Positions 51,084-59,347 of a DNA stretch of 64,000 bases are shown piece by piece. Numbering within the stretch: the first letter of the stretch is position 1; every line of letters begins with the position of its first letter. Origin of the DNA: Aeromicrobium sp. 9AM (GTDB taxonomy: Bacteria; Actinomycetota; Actinomycetes; Propionibacteriales; Nocardioidaceae). The translations under genes and the position numbers were made by a program. The notes under the pieces are model-generated. The model had not been told where the DNA came from and searched no databases. It saw nothing but the letters and a program-made list of their open reading frames with translations. The stretch is taken from contig NZ_LR733303.1 in assembly GCF_902506105.1 (NCBI RefSeq), positions 1 through 64,000 of the forward strand, read 5' to 3'.

Positions 51084-51767
51084 GTGAGCACTACGGGCAA
51101 GGGCCTGGTCCTCGTCGTCGAGGACGATCACTCGATCGCCGACGTCCTGCGCCTCTACCTCTCGCGTGCTGGATACGGCGTGCACGTCGAGCATGACGGG
51201 TCGCGAGGGCTCACCCAGGTGGCGACGTTGCGGCCCGCGCTCGTGCTGCTGGACGTCGGGCTGCCCGAGCTCGACGGCGTCGAGGTGTGCCGCAGGATGC
51301 GTGCCCGGGACGATTGGACGCCGGTGATCTTCGTGACGGCGCGCGACGACGAGGTCGACCGCATCCTGGGCCTCGAGCTCGGCGCCGACGACTACGTCAC
51401 CAAGCCGTTCTCGCCCCGTGAGCTCGTCTCGCGCGTCGCTTCGGTGCTGCGCCGCAGCTCCGGGAGCGTCGACACCTCGGCGATCGACATCGGTCGCGTA
51501 CGTCTGGAGCCGGGCGCGCGGGTCGTGACGGTCGGCGGACGGGGCGTCGACCTGACCGCCACCGAGTTCGACCTCCTGGCGGCGCTGATGCGCCGCCCCG
51601 GGATCGTGTTCACCCGCGAGCAGCTGCTGTCGACGGTCTGGGGCGCTGCGGCGTACGGACAGAGCCGCACGGTCGACGTCCACGTCGCCCAGCTCCGGGC
51701 CAAGCTCGGCGACGAGTCCCCGATCCGTACGCACCGCGGCGTCGGCTACTCCGCGGCGAAGTCATGA
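51084..51767 (+). CDS. OmpR-family response regulator
   Basis: 227 residues from GTG 51084, chosen because the receiver domain starts soon after (KGLVLVVEDD); longer starts at 50946 or 51015 would add an unusual extension. Phosphoacceptor Asp in LVLLDVGLPELDG, Thr in IFVTARD, Lys in YVTKPFSP. Winged-helix DNA-binding domain: LTATEFDLLAALMRRPG, VDVHVAQLRAKLGD and HRGVGYSA. Overlaps the histidine kinase start by 4 nt. Confidence 0.92.
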   Translation: MSTTGKGLVLVVEDDHSIADVLRLYLSRAGYGVHVEHDGSRGLTQVATLRPALVLLDVGLPELDGVEVCRRMRARDDWTPVIFVTARDDEVDRILGLELGADDYVTKPFSPRELVSRVASVLRRSSGSVDTSAIDIGRVRLEPGARVVTVGGRGVDLTATEFDLLAALMRRPGIVFTREQLLSTVWGAAAYGQSRTVDVHVAQLRAKLGDESPIRTHRGVGYSAAKS

Positions 51768-53107
51768 CCCGCACGTCGCCACTGTCGCGCCGCATCCTGC
51801 TGGTGACCCTCGCCGGTGGAGTCGTCGCGGCGCTCGTCGCGCTCGTGCTCACCGTCCCGGTGGTCCAGGGCGTGGCGAGGGACCAGGCGCGTGAGGAGCT
51901 CGTGCGCTCCGTCGACAGCCTCGCGGCGAAGCCCGCGGCAGCGGCACGTCTCATCGCGCAGGAGCAGAAGGTGCTGGGCCGCGACGACCGTCGCTACGCG
52001 ATCGTGCGGCGGGGTGGCAACGTCACGGGCGCGGCAGGCGACCTGCTGACCGACGACCAGGTCGCCGAGCTGCTCGCGACCGGCACGCTCTCGGCCACGT
52101 CGACGGTCGACGGCGAGACGATCCTGATCGAGGGGCGCCAGACCAGGCGCGGGTTCTCGGCCGTGGCCGTGCAGCCGGTCACCGGGGTCGACGAGGCGAC
52201 GTCAGCCCTGCGCCGCCGGCTGCTCCTTGCGTTGCTGCTCGGCCTCGCAGCAGCCGGCACCCTGGGCCTCGTCCTGTCCCGTACGCTCACCCGCTCGGTC
52301 GCCGCTGCGGCCGGAGCCGCCCGGCGTCTGGCCGCGGGGGAGCGAGGCGTGCCGATCGGCTCGTCGTCCGTGCGGGAGTTCGACGACATGGGCAGCGCCG
52401 TCGCATCGCTCGACGAGGCGCTGGCCGCCAGCGAGGGCCGTCAGCGCGAGTTTCTGCTGTCGATCTCCCACGAGATCCGCACGCCGTTGACCGCGTTGCG
52501 CGGCTACGCCGAGGCGCTGGCGGACGGCGCCATTGCACCGTCGGACGTACCGGAGACGGGGGAGACCCTGGTGGCGGAGACCGCGAGGCTCGACCGCTTC
52601 GTCAGCGATCTCCTTGCTCTCGCGCGGCTCGAGGCCGAGGACTTCCCGATCGACGGTCAGGACGTGTCGGTCGCCGGCCTGCTGAGCGACGTCCAGCAGG
52701 CCTGGCAGGCGACGTGCGAGCGCGAGGGCGTGACGTTGCGCGCGGAGACCGGACCCGCCACGGTGCACACGGACCCGATGCGGCTCCGTCAGCTCCTGGA
52801 CGGACTGGTCGAGAACGCCATCCGGGCGACCTCGACCGGGGGAGTCGTCGAGGTGCGGACTCTCAGGACCGCGACGGAGGTGACGATCGAGGTCGAGGAT
52901 GCCGGGCCCGGCCTCGAGTCCGCCGACCTGCGCGACGCGTTCGAGCGTGGGGTCCTGCATGCGCGCTATCGCGATGTGCGGGCCGTCGGCACCGGGCTGG
53001 GCCTGTCGATCGCCCACCGCCTCGCCTCGCGCATGGGCATGCGCCTCGAGGTGCGCAACGGCGTCGACCGGGGCGCGGTGTTCGCCGTCGTCGTGCCGAT
53101 ACGCTGA
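51764..53107 (+). CDS. Sensor histidine kinase
   Basis: 447 residues from ATG 51764. Two membrane helices (about 9-33 and 145-168) flank an extracellular sensor of about 110 residues; HAMP follows. The phosphoacceptor helix is [20 protein letters not shown] (His about 234), and the ATPase domain has [15 protein letters not shown] and [17 protein letters not shown]. Cognate partner of the regulator just upstream. The pyrD gene begins 4 nt after its stop. Confidence 0.92.
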   Translation: MTRTSPLSRRILLVTLAGGVVAALVALVLTVPVVQGVARDQAREELVRSVDSLAAKPAAAARLIAQEQKVLGRDDRRYAIVRRGGNVTGAAGDLLTDDQVAELLATGTLSATSTVDGETILIEGRQTRRGFSAVAVQPVTGVDEATSALRRRLLLALLLGLAAAGTLGLVLSRTLTRSVAAAAGAARRLAAGERGVPIGSSSVREFDDMGSAVASLDEALAASEGRQREFLLSISHEIRTPLTALRGYAEALADGAIAPSDVPETGETLVAETARLDRFVSDLLALARLEAEDFPIDGQDVSVAGLLSDVQQAWQATCEREGVTLRAETGPATVHTDPMRLRQLLDGLVENAIRATSTGGVVEVRTLRTATEVTIEVEDAGPGLESADLRDAFERGVLHARYRDVRAVGTGLGLSIAHRLASRMGMRLEVRNGVDRGAVFAVVVPIR

Positions 53108-53111
53108 CGCC

Positions 53112-54158
53112 GTGGTCTATCGCGCCTTCTTCGACGCCGTCTTCCGCTCGATGGATCCCGAGAAGGCGCACGAGCGTGGCTTCGCCGCGATCCGCGCCGG
53201 TCGGTTCGGCACACGTCTGGCGTTCCACCAGACGTACGCTCCGCGCATCGTGATGGGCATCGAGTTCCCCAACGCGTTCGGGCTCGCGGCCGGCTTCGAC
53301 AAGAACGCCAAGGCCGTGCCCGGCCTGCTCGCGCTGGGCTTCGGCCACGTCGAGATCGGCACCGTGACGGCTCGCGCGCAACCCGGCAATCCGCGGCCGC
53401 GCCTGTTCCGGCTCGTCGACGACCGCGCGATCATCAACCGGATGGGCTTCAACAACGACGGCGCGGCCGAGGTCGCGTCACGACTCCACCGTCTTCGCGG
53501 CACCAAGGCCGGCCGCAACGCGGTCATCGGCGTCAACATCGGCAAGACCAAGGTGGTCGAGCCCGAGCACGCCGTCGCGGACTACGTCGAGAGCGCCCGG
53601 CTGCTGGCGCCGTATGCGAGCTATCTGGTCGTCAACGTCTCGTCGCCCAACACCCCGGGCCTGCGCGACCTGCAGGCCGTCGACGAGCTGCGACCACTGC
53701 TCGCCGCCGTCAAGGAGGTCGCCGACCGCGTGCCGTCCGGGCCGGTGCCGTTGCTCGTCAAGATCGCACCCGACCTGGCTGACGCCGATGTCGATGCCGT
53801 CGCCGACCTCGCGGTCGAGCTGGGTCTCGCGGGCATCAGCGCGACCAACACGACGATCGCCCGACCCGACTCGCTCACGACCTCACGCGACGTCGTCGAG
53901 GCCGCCGGCGCGGGTGGTCTGTCGGGTCCGGTCCTGGCCGATCGCTCCACCGAGGTGCTCGTACGCCTCCGAGCCCGCGTCGGCGACCGGCTCGCGATCA
54001 TCTCGGTCGGCGGTGTCACGACACCAGACGACGTACGCGCTCGGCTGGCGGCCGGAGCGGACCTCGTGCAGGGCTACACCGGCTTCATCTACGAGGGCCC
54101 GGGCTGGCCGTCGAGGCTGGCCGCGGCGAGCACCTCGGCATCGTCGTCGCGCCGGTAG
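53112..54158 (+). CDS. pyrD: Dihydroorotate dehydrogenase (quinone), class 2
   Basis: 348 residues from GTG 53112. It oxidises dihydroorotate to orotate in pyrimidine synthesis, passing electrons to quinone at the membrane. Class 2 features: the N-terminal amphipathic extension ([19 protein letters not shown]), [29 protein letters not shown], the active-site loop [14 protein letters not shown] with catalytic Ser, and the FMN-phosphate site [12 protein letters not shown]. It starts 4 nt after a kinase gene, probably by chance grouping. Its last 70 nt overlap the convergent TetR gene. Confidence 0.94.
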   Translation: MVYRAFFDAVFRSMDPEKAHERGFAAIRAGRFGTRLAFHQTYAPRIVMGIEFPNAFGLAAGFDKNAKAVPGLLALGFGHVEIGTVTARAQPGNPRPRLFRLVDDRAIINRMGFNNDGAAEVASRLHRLRGTKAGRNAVIGVNIGKTKVVEPEHAVADYVESARLLAPYASYLVVNVSSPNTPGLRDLQAVDELRPLLAAVKEVADRVPSGPVPLLVKIAPDLADADVDAVADLAVELGLAGISATNTTIARPDSLTTSRDVVEAAGAGGLSGPVLADRSTEVLVRLRARVGDRLAIISVGGVTTPDDVRARLAAGADLVQGYTGFIYEGPGWPSRLAAASTSASSSRR

Positions 54159-54889
54159 CTCCCTGATGAGGCGACGAGTCCGGCGAGCATGACGTCGATC
54201 GCGAACTCGAAGCGATCCGTGAGATCGCCCGTGGTCATCACCTGGGCGAAGGCGCGCATGAGCGGGAACCGATCGTGCGGGAGGTCCTCGAAGTACGACG
54301 TCAGCTGCTTGTCCAGTGCCTCGTGGTCGGCCGGCTCGCCCGCGATCGTGGTGTTCTCCCGCTCGGCCCAGATCGACTGCTCATAGGCCACGGCCCCGAC
54401 GTACAGGCTGGTGAAGTCGCAGAACCACGCCGCCGCCTGGGGCGCGATGCCGCCCGCGAGACACAGCGCGATCATGCTCTCGGCGCCCGCGATTCCACCC
54501 TCGCTCGTGGGGATCGTGCCCATCGCGGCGCGAGCGGAGCCGGGATGGTTGCGGTACGCGTCGAGGATGTCGCGCAGCAGCTGCTTGACCTGCTCCTGCC
54601 ATCGTTCGGGATCCGGCTCCGGCAGCGGCACCTCGGCGACCACCCGCTCGAGCACGAGCTGATCGAGCTCCTCGCGGTTCGCGACATGGGTGTACAGCGA
54701 GGCCGGTCCCGTCTCGAGCTCGCGCGCCAGCGAGCGCATCGACACGGCGTCGTAGCCGTCCGAGGCCATGAGTGACATCGCCGCGTCGACGATGCGCTCC
54801 GTCGTGAGGCGCGTCTTGCGGGGCGGCTGCGTGCGCGGGGCCCGCATCCCGAGGGGCGGGCGCGGGCGATTGTCTCGTCGGTCCGGCAT
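54089..54889 (-). CDS. TetR-family regulator of the adjacent MFS gene
   Basis: 266 residues from ATG 54889; a later ATG (codon 15) is possible. Helix-turn-helix [20 protein letters not shown] (about residues 46-65). The C-terminal domain (about 110-220) resembles the TetR_C domain of tetracycline-repressor-like proteins. It is divergent from an efflux pump gene, and the gap contains three matching palindromes, so it very likely represses the pump and itself. The last 23 codons are antisense to the end of pyrD, with both stops inside the other gene. Confidence 0.9.
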   Translation of the reverse strand: MPDRRDNRPRPPLGMRAPRTQPPRKTRLTTERIVDAAMSLMASDGYDAVSMRSLARELETGPASLYTHVANREELDQLVLERVVAEVPLPEPDPERWQEQVKQLLRDILDAYRNHPGSARAAMGTIPTSEGGIAGAESMIALCLAGGIAPQAAAWFCDFTSLYVGAVAYEQSIWAERENTTIAGEPADHEALDKQLTSYFEDLPHDRFPLMRAFAQVMTTGDLTDRFEFAIDVMLAGLVASSGSYRRDDDAEVLAAASLDGQPGPS

Positions 54890-54910
54890 GCATCACAGCG
54901 TACTTGACGC

Positions 54911-54961
54911 GAACGCCGTTCGCGATATAGAACGGTGTTCGTAGTCGACGAACAGTGTTCG
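54911..54961. promoter_or_regulatory. Triple palindromic operator between TetR and MFS genes
   Basis: Three related 12-nt palindromes: GAACGCCGTTCG (54911-54922), GAACGGTGTTCG (54930-54941) and GAACAGTGTTCG (54950-54961). Start-to-start distances are 19 and 20 nt, about two helical turns, so bound dimers would line up on one face of the DNA. Confidence 0.8.
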
Positions 54962-54980
54962 TAATCGCGAAGGAGACGAC

Positions 54981-56396
54981 ATGGACACCAGCACCACCAC
55001 CCCGACCCAGGCGAGGGGCTATCGCTACCGCTGGTACGTCCTCGCGGTCGTGCTCGTCGCCGACGTGATGGACCTGCTCGACGCGACGATCGCCAACCTC
55101 GCCGGTCCCTCGATCCGCGCGGACCTCGGCGGCGGCGCCAGCACCCTGCAGTGGATCCTCGCGTCGTACACCCTGACGTTCGCGATCGGCCTGGTCATCT
55201 CGGCGCGCCTGGGCGACCTCATCGGCCGCCGGCAGATGTTCATCGTCGGCATGGTCGGCTTCACCACTGCTTCGCTGCTGTGCGGGCTCGCGCCCACGCC
55301 GGAGCTGCTGATCGGCGCGCGCATCCTCCAAGGGCTCCTCGGCGCGGTGATGATCCCGCAGGGTCTCGCGATGGTGAAGCAGTCCTTCCACCCCGACGAC
55401 CTGCAGAAGGCGTTCATCCCCTTCGGTCCGATCATGGGCCTTTCGGCCGCACTCGGCCCGATCATCGCGGGCGTGCTGATCGACGGCGACCTGTTCGGCA
55501 CCGGCTGGCGGATGATCTTCCTGATCAACGTGCCGGTCGGGATCGTCGGCTCCTACCTCGCGTGGCGCTACCTGCCGGACGTGCCGAAGGACAAGGAGGC
55601 GCGCCTCGACGTCCTGGGTGCCACGCTCCTGGCCGCGGCGTCCGGCCTGCTGATCTACCCCCTCGTGCAGGGTCGCGAGGAGGGCTGGCCGGCGTGGACA
55701 TTCGCGATGATGGCTGCCGCGGTGCTGCTGTTCGCCGGGTTCGTGGTGCGCGAGCGTACGAGCGCCAACCCGGTGATCGAGCCGACGCTGTTCGAGAGCC
55801 GCGGCTACGTCGCCGGCGTCGTGTTCCTCGGTACGTTCTTCGTCGCCGTCAGCGGGTTCACGCTTGCGAGCAACCTGTTCATCCAGCTGGGCCTCGGCTA
55901 CTCGCCGTTCGACACGGGCCTGGCGCTCACCCCGATGGCGATCGGGATCGCGCTCGGCGCGGTCGTCTCCGGTGCGGTCCTCGGGCCGCGCCTGGGCCGG
56001 CACGTCCTGCACATCGGGCTGTTCGTCGCCGCGCTCGGACTCGTGTGGCTCGCCGTCACGGTCGGCCAGGGTGCCGGCACCGACGGGTGGGACATCGCTC
56101 CGTCGCTGCTGCTCTCGGGGTTCGGCACGGGCCTGATCTTCGCGCCGCTGTTCGACCTGATCCTCGCCGGTCTGGGGGAGAAGGAGGTCGGCACGGGCTC
56201 GGGCGTCCTCAACGCGGTGCAGCAGTTCGCCGGCGCGTTGGGGGTCGCGGTGCTCGGGACGCTGCTGTTCCACTGGCTCCCCGACGAGGGCTGGTTCGAG
56301 GCGACGCGGCACCTGGTCTGGGTGTGCGTCGGGTGCTATGCCGCGGCTTTCCTGGCCGTCTTCGCACTGCCGATGCGCGCCCGCGAGGACGCCTGA
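54981..56396 (+). CDS. DHA2-family (EmrB/QacA-like) MFS drug efflux pump
   Basis: 471 residues from ATG 54981, with AAGGAGACGAC directly upstream. Fourteen predicted helices. Features: VLVADVMDLLDATIANLAGP at the first helix (motif D1), the motif-A loop RLGDLIGRRQMFI, the motif-C-like GLSAALGPIIAGVLID in helix 5. Such pumps expel drugs or toxic metabolites using the proton gradient. Expression should be controlled through the triple palindrome just upstream by the divergent TetR protein. Confidence 0.92.
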   Translation: MDTSTTTPTQARGYRYRWYVLAVVLVADVMDLLDATIANLAGPSIRADLGGGASTLQWILASYTLTFAIGLVISARLGDLIGRRQMFIVGMVGFTTASLLCGLAPTPELLIGARILQGLLGAVMIPQGLAMVKQSFHPDDLQKAFIPFGPIMGLSAALGPIIAGVLIDGDLFGTGWRMIFLINVPVGIVGSYLAWRYLPDVPKDKEARLDVLGATLLAAASGLLIYPLVQGREEGWPAWTFAMMAAAVLLFAGFVVRERTSANPVIEPTLFESRGYVAGVVFLGTFFVAVSGFTLASNLFIQLGLGYSPFDTGLALTPMAIGIALGAVVSGAVLGPRLGRHVLHIGLFVAALGLVWLAVTVGQGAGTDGWDIAPSLLLSGFGTGLIFAPLFDLILAGLGEKEVGTGSGVLNAVQQFAGALGVAVLGTLLFHWLPDEGWFEATRHLVWVCVGCYAAAFLAVFALPMRAREDA

Positions 56397-56471
56397 CGAG
56401 CGCGATCGGTCCCGGGGCATCCCCCGATTTCGTCCCGGGGCCGATCACCCTGTATCTTTGGCTGTCGGCTT

Positions 56472-56544
56472 GCCCCTTTAGCTCAGTCGGCAGAGCGTTT
56501 CCATGGTAAGGAAAAGGTCTACGGTTCGATTCCGTAAAGGGGCT
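56472..56544 (+). tRNA. tRNA-Thr (GGT)
   Basis: 73 nt. Acceptor GCCCCTT/AAGGGGC, D arm with AGCTCAGTCGGCAGAGC, anticodon stem TTTCC/GGAAA around ATGGTAA (anticodon GGT), T arm TACGG-TTCGATT-CCGTA, discriminator T. No encoded CCA. Confidence 0.96.
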
Positions 56545-56600
56545 CTGGACTTGGATCGTTTTCTGAGTCCTTCGGACATGAGGAAACTCGTGCCCGTTGC

Positions 56601-56674
56601 GGCTGGGTAGCTCAGGTGGTTAGAGCACACGACTCATAATCGTGGGGTCGCGGGTTCGAGTCCCGCCCCAGCTA
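56601..56674 (+). tRNA. tRNA-Met (CAT), elongator type
   Basis: 74 nt. Acceptor GGCTGGG/CCCAGCT (G-T closing pair), anticodon stem ACGAC with loop TCATAAT and anticodon CAT, T arm GCGGG-TTCGAGT-CCCGC, discriminator A then CC. It lacks the initiator-type unpaired 1-72 and GGG/CCC anticodon stem, so it is the elongator. It precedes rpmG, as commonly found in actinobacteria. Confidence 0.95.
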
Positions 56675-56731
56675 CCGCAGAACTGCTCGACGTACGACCT
56701 TCAGCATCACCGATCAAGAAGAGGCACCCCC

Positions 56732-56902
56732 GTGGCCAGCAAGAGCTCAGACGTTCGTCCCAAGATCACCTTGGCCTGCACCGAGTGCAAGGAACGCAAC
56801 TACATCACCAAGAAGAACCGTCGCAACGACCCTGATCGTCTCGACCTCAAGAAGTTCTGCCCGCGCTGCAAGACCCACCAGGTCCACCGCGAGACCCGCT
56901 GA
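56732..56902 (+). CDS. rpmG: 50S ribosomal protein L33
   Basis: 56 residues from GTG 56732, immediately downstream of tRNA-Met. Sequence runs [20 protein letters not shown] to [15 protein letters not shown], with two C-x2-C pairs (CTEC and CPRC), so this is the zinc-binding form of L33. Ribosome component of the large subunit near the E site. Followed by a terminator. Confidence 0.96.
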   Translation: MASKSSDVRPKITLACTECKERNYITKKNRRNDPDRLDLKKFCPRCKTHQVHRETR

Positions 56903-56921
56903 CCTCAGTTCTCCGAACGAC

Positions 56922-56950
56922 GGCTCCCCCTGCTCCGGCAGGCGGGAGCC
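56922..56950 (+). terminator. Terminator after rpmG
   Basis: GGCTCCC (56922-56928) pairs with GGGAGCC (56944-56950), with an inner CCTG/CAGG pairing, followed by TTCGTCGTGTT. Confidence 0.75.
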
Positions 56951-56983
56951 TTCGTCGTGTTGGACGCTGCTAGCGTCGCCGCC

Positions 56984-58003
56984 ATGGACCTCGCCGAGCT
57001 GACGACGCTGCGCCTCGGTGGCCCCGCCCGGGCCGTGATCGACGCGACCTCCGAGCAGCAGCTGCTCGACGCCGTACGCGTCGCTGACGAGGCCGGCGAC
57101 CCGATCCTGGTCGTCGCCGGCGGCAGCAACCTCGTGGTCGCCGACGAGGGCGTGCCCGGCACCGTGATCCGCGTCCTGACCCGCGGCGTCGAGGTCGACT
57201 CCGACGCCTGCAGCGGCGCGATGGTCACGGTCGCCGCAGGGGAGCCCTGGGACGGCATCGTCGCGCTCGCCGTCGACGAGGGCTGGGTCGGCATCGAGGC
57301 GCTCTCCGGCATCCCCGGGTCGGCCGGCGCGACCCCCATCCAGAACGTCGGCGCCTACGGCCAGGAAGTCGGCCAGACGATCGCGACCGTGCGAGCGTAC
57401 GACCGGTTCGAGCGCAAGGTCCGCACGATCCACGCCGTCGACTGCGCGTTCGGCTACCGCACCAGCCGCTTCAAGGCCGAGCCGCAACGCTGGCTGGTGC
57501 TGTCGGTGGCCTATCAGTTCCGGCTCGGCGAGCTCAGTGCTCCGATCGCGTATGCCGAGCTGGCCCGCACGCTGGGCGTCGAGATCGGCCAGCGCGCTCC
57601 CTCAGCCGAGGTCCGCGAGGCCGTGCTGTCGCTGCGCCGCGGCAAGGGCATGGTGCTCGACCCCGACGACCACGACACCTGGAGTGCCGGCTCGTTCTTC
57701 ACGAACCCGTTGCTGACGCCCGACCAGGCCGACCAGCTGCCGGCCGAGGCGCCCCGGTTCGCGCAGCCGGACGGCACGGTCAAGACCAGTGCCGCGTGGC
57801 TCATCGACCACGCGGGCTTCGGCAAGGGCTACACCCGCGGGCGGGTGGGCCTGTCGTCCAAGCACGTGCTCGCGCTCACCAACCGCGGACGCGCCACGAC
57901 GTCCGAGCTGCTCGCCCTCGCCCGTGAGGTGCGCGAGGGCGTGCGTCACGCGTACGGCATCACGCTGGTCAACGAGCCGGTGCTCGTCGGCTGCGAGCTC
58001 TAG
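56984..58003 (+). CDS. murB: UDP-N-acetylenolpyruvoylglucosamine reductase
   Basis: 339 residues from ATG 56984 (open upstream to 56957). MurB reduces the enolpyruvyl group on UDP-GlcNAc with NADPH and FAD to give UDP-MurNAc for peptidoglycan. Features: TTLRLGGPARAVIDA at the start, ILVVAGGSNLVVADEG (FAD site), GIPGSAGATPIQNVGAYGQE, SAGSFFTNP (catalytic Ser) and the C-terminal GRVGLSSKHVLALTNRG. It ends 4 nt into the stop of the convergent membrane gene (shared CTAG). Confidence 0.95.
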   Translation: MDLAELTTLRLGGPARAVIDATSEQQLLDAVRVADEAGDPILVVAGGSNLVVADEGVPGTVIRVLTRGVEVDSDACSGAMVTVAAGEPWDGIVALAVDEGWVGIEALSGIPGSAGATPIQNVGAYGQEVGQTIATVRAYDRFERKVRTIHAVDCAFGYRTSRFKAEPQRWLVLSVAYQFRLGELSAPIAYAELARTLGVEIGQRAPSAEVREAVLSLRRGKGMVLDPDDHDTWSAGSFFTNPLLTPDQADQLPAEAPRFAQPDGTVKTSAAWLIDHAGFGKGYTRGRVGLSSKHVLALTNRGRATTSELLALAREVREGVRHAYGITLVNEPVLVGCEL

Positions 58004-58518
58004 CCGAGATAGCCGAGAAGGCCGATGAAGGTGTCGGAGTAGTAGGGGTCGTCGTACGGGTCGTCGTCGAACCCGCCGTTGAGGCCGACGATGACGAGGA
58101 CGACGATCACCAGCAGCACGAGCACCAACAGGCAGGTGCCGATGATGCCCATGATCTTGCCCGCGTTGGCCTCACCGCGCCCGGAGTGGGCCGCGGGATT
58201 GGCGTCGATCTCCTTGACCGCCTTGGCGCCGAGGATCCAGGCGACGGGCGCCAGCAGGATCGGCACGACGCAGGCGAACAGGCCGGCGAGGCTCACGATG
58301 CCGAACACCATCGCCGGCGTCGCCTGGGGGTGCTTGGGCGGCAGCGGAGCCTGCGGGTACGGGTAGCTGTATCCCGGCGGCGGGTACTGCGGCGGCGGGG
58401 GATAGGCGTTGCCCCAGTTGGGCGGCTGCTGGCCGTACCCGGGAGGTGGCGGCTGCTGACCGTACCCGGGTGGTGGCGTCGTCGGATCTGACGGGTTGCC
58501 TGGCTGCTCGTCGCTCAT
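58000..58518 (-). CDS. Proline-rich DUF4190-type membrane protein, copy 1
   Basis: 172 residues from ATG 58518. The N-terminal 70 residues are Pro/Gly/Tyr/Gln-rich and disordered (PPPGYGQQPPPPGYGQQPP); two helices follow (MVFGIVSLAGLFACVVPILL and IMGIIGTCLLVLVLLVIVVL) around the conserved loop APVAWILGAKAVKEIDANP to GRGEANAGKI, and an acidic tail (DDDPYDDPYYSD). DUF4190 proteins are membrane proteins of unknown function, often near cell-division or secretion genes. First of three tandem relatives read in the same direction. Confidence 0.8.
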   Translation of the reverse strand: MSDEQPGNPSDPTTPPPGYGQQPPPPGYGQQPPNWGNAYPPPPQYPPPGYSYPYPQAPLPPKHPQATPAMVFGIVSLAGLFACVVPILLAPVAWILGAKAVKEIDANPAAHSGRGEANAGKIMGIIGTCLLVLVLLVIVVLVIVGLNGGFDDDPYDDPYYSDTFIGLLGYLG

Positions 58519-58557
58519 GGGAACACCCTTCCACATTCGCTCCGCGCAGGACGGGCG

Positions 58558-58953
58558 TCAGCTGGTCGAGGTGTCGACAGCGATCCCGATCGCGACCAGG
58601 CCGACGAGCGCCAGGACTCCGAAGGCGAGGAAGCAGGTGCCGACGATGCCCATGATCTTGCCGGCATTGGCCTCGCCGCGCCCGGAGTAGCCCGCGGGGT
58701 TGGCGTCGATCTCCTTGACGGCCTTGCTGCCGGTGCTCCAGGCGAACGGGGCGATGATGCCGCACAGCGCGAGACCGAGGATGCCCAGGACCATCGCGGT
58801 CGTGGCCTGCGGATGCTTGGGCGGCAGGTAGTACGGCTGCTGGTAGCCGCCCGGCGGGTACTGCGGCGCCTGGGGAGGCTGCTGGGGATAGGCGCTGCCC
58901 CAGTTGGGCTGGTGGCCAGGCGGGGTGGGCTGTGTCGGGTCCTGGTCGCTCAT
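58558..58953 (-). CDS. Proline-rich DUF4190-type membrane protein, copy 2
   Basis: 131 residues from ATG 58953. Shorter Pro/Gln/Gly-rich head (PQQPPQAPQYPPGGYQQPYY), then KHPQATTAMVLGILGLALCG, the loop APFAWSTGSKAVKEIDANP to GRGEANAGKI, and a second helix ending at IGIAVDTSTS. It is nearly identical to copy 1 across KHPQAT and KEIDANP...GRGEANAGKIMGI, showing recent duplication. Copy 1 starts 39 nt downstream. Confidence 0.8.
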   Translation of the reverse strand: MSDQDPTQPTPPGHQPNWGSAYPQQPPQAPQYPPGGYQQPYYLPPKHPQATTAMVLGILGLALCGIIAPFAWSTGSKAVKEIDANPAGYSGRGEANAGKIMGIVGTCFLAFGVLALVGLVAIGIAVDTSTS

Positions 58954-58981
58954 GGGCTCAGCCTCGCACAGCCGGACCGGC

Positions 58982-59347
58982 TCAGGTGCCGTAGCCCGCG
59001 TCGTGGCGCTGGCTCACGAGGATCAGCGTGCCGGCCACGAACAGCATCAGGAGGGCGAACCCCAGGATCGCCGTGCCGATCATGCCCAGCACCATCCCGG
59101 TGCGGGCCTCACCCGCGTGCCGGTATCGCGTGGGGTGGCGCTCGGCCTCACGCTCGGCGACGGCCCCGAAGTACCACGCCAGCGGGCTGACGAGGATCGG
59201 CACCAACAGGACGAAGAAGCCGGCCACCCCCACGATGCCCAGGACCATCGCGGTCGTGGCCCGCGGATGCGCAGGAAGTCGCACCGGCTGCGGCGCGTAC
59301 GGGTAGGGGTGCTGATACACGTGCGGGTTCGGGTAGGGCGAGGTCAT
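58982..59347 (-). CDS. DUF4190-type membrane protein, copy 3
   Basis: 121 residues from ATG 59347 (a GTG at 59350 would add one), starting within the adenosine deaminase stop codon (TGATG). Tyr/Pro-rich head (YPNPHVYQHPYPYAPQP), then HPRATTAMVLGIVGVAGFFV, loop SPLAWYFGAVAEREAERHP to HAGEARTGMVLGMIG and a C-terminal helix. It is the most diverged of the three copies and is translationally coupled to the add gene. Confidence 0.78.
   Translation of the reverse strand: MTSPYPNPHVYQHPYPYAPQPVRLPAHPRATTAMVLGIVGVAGFFVLLVPILVSPLAWYFGAVAEREAERHPTRYRHAGEARTGMVLGMIGTAILGFALLMLFVAGTLILVSQRHDAGYGT

Noticed and set aside
54381..56420. Long minus-strand open frame (679 codons)
   Set aside because: Antisense to the MFS pump and part of the TetR gene; low-complexity Arg/Asp/Glu/Gln composition, no domain.
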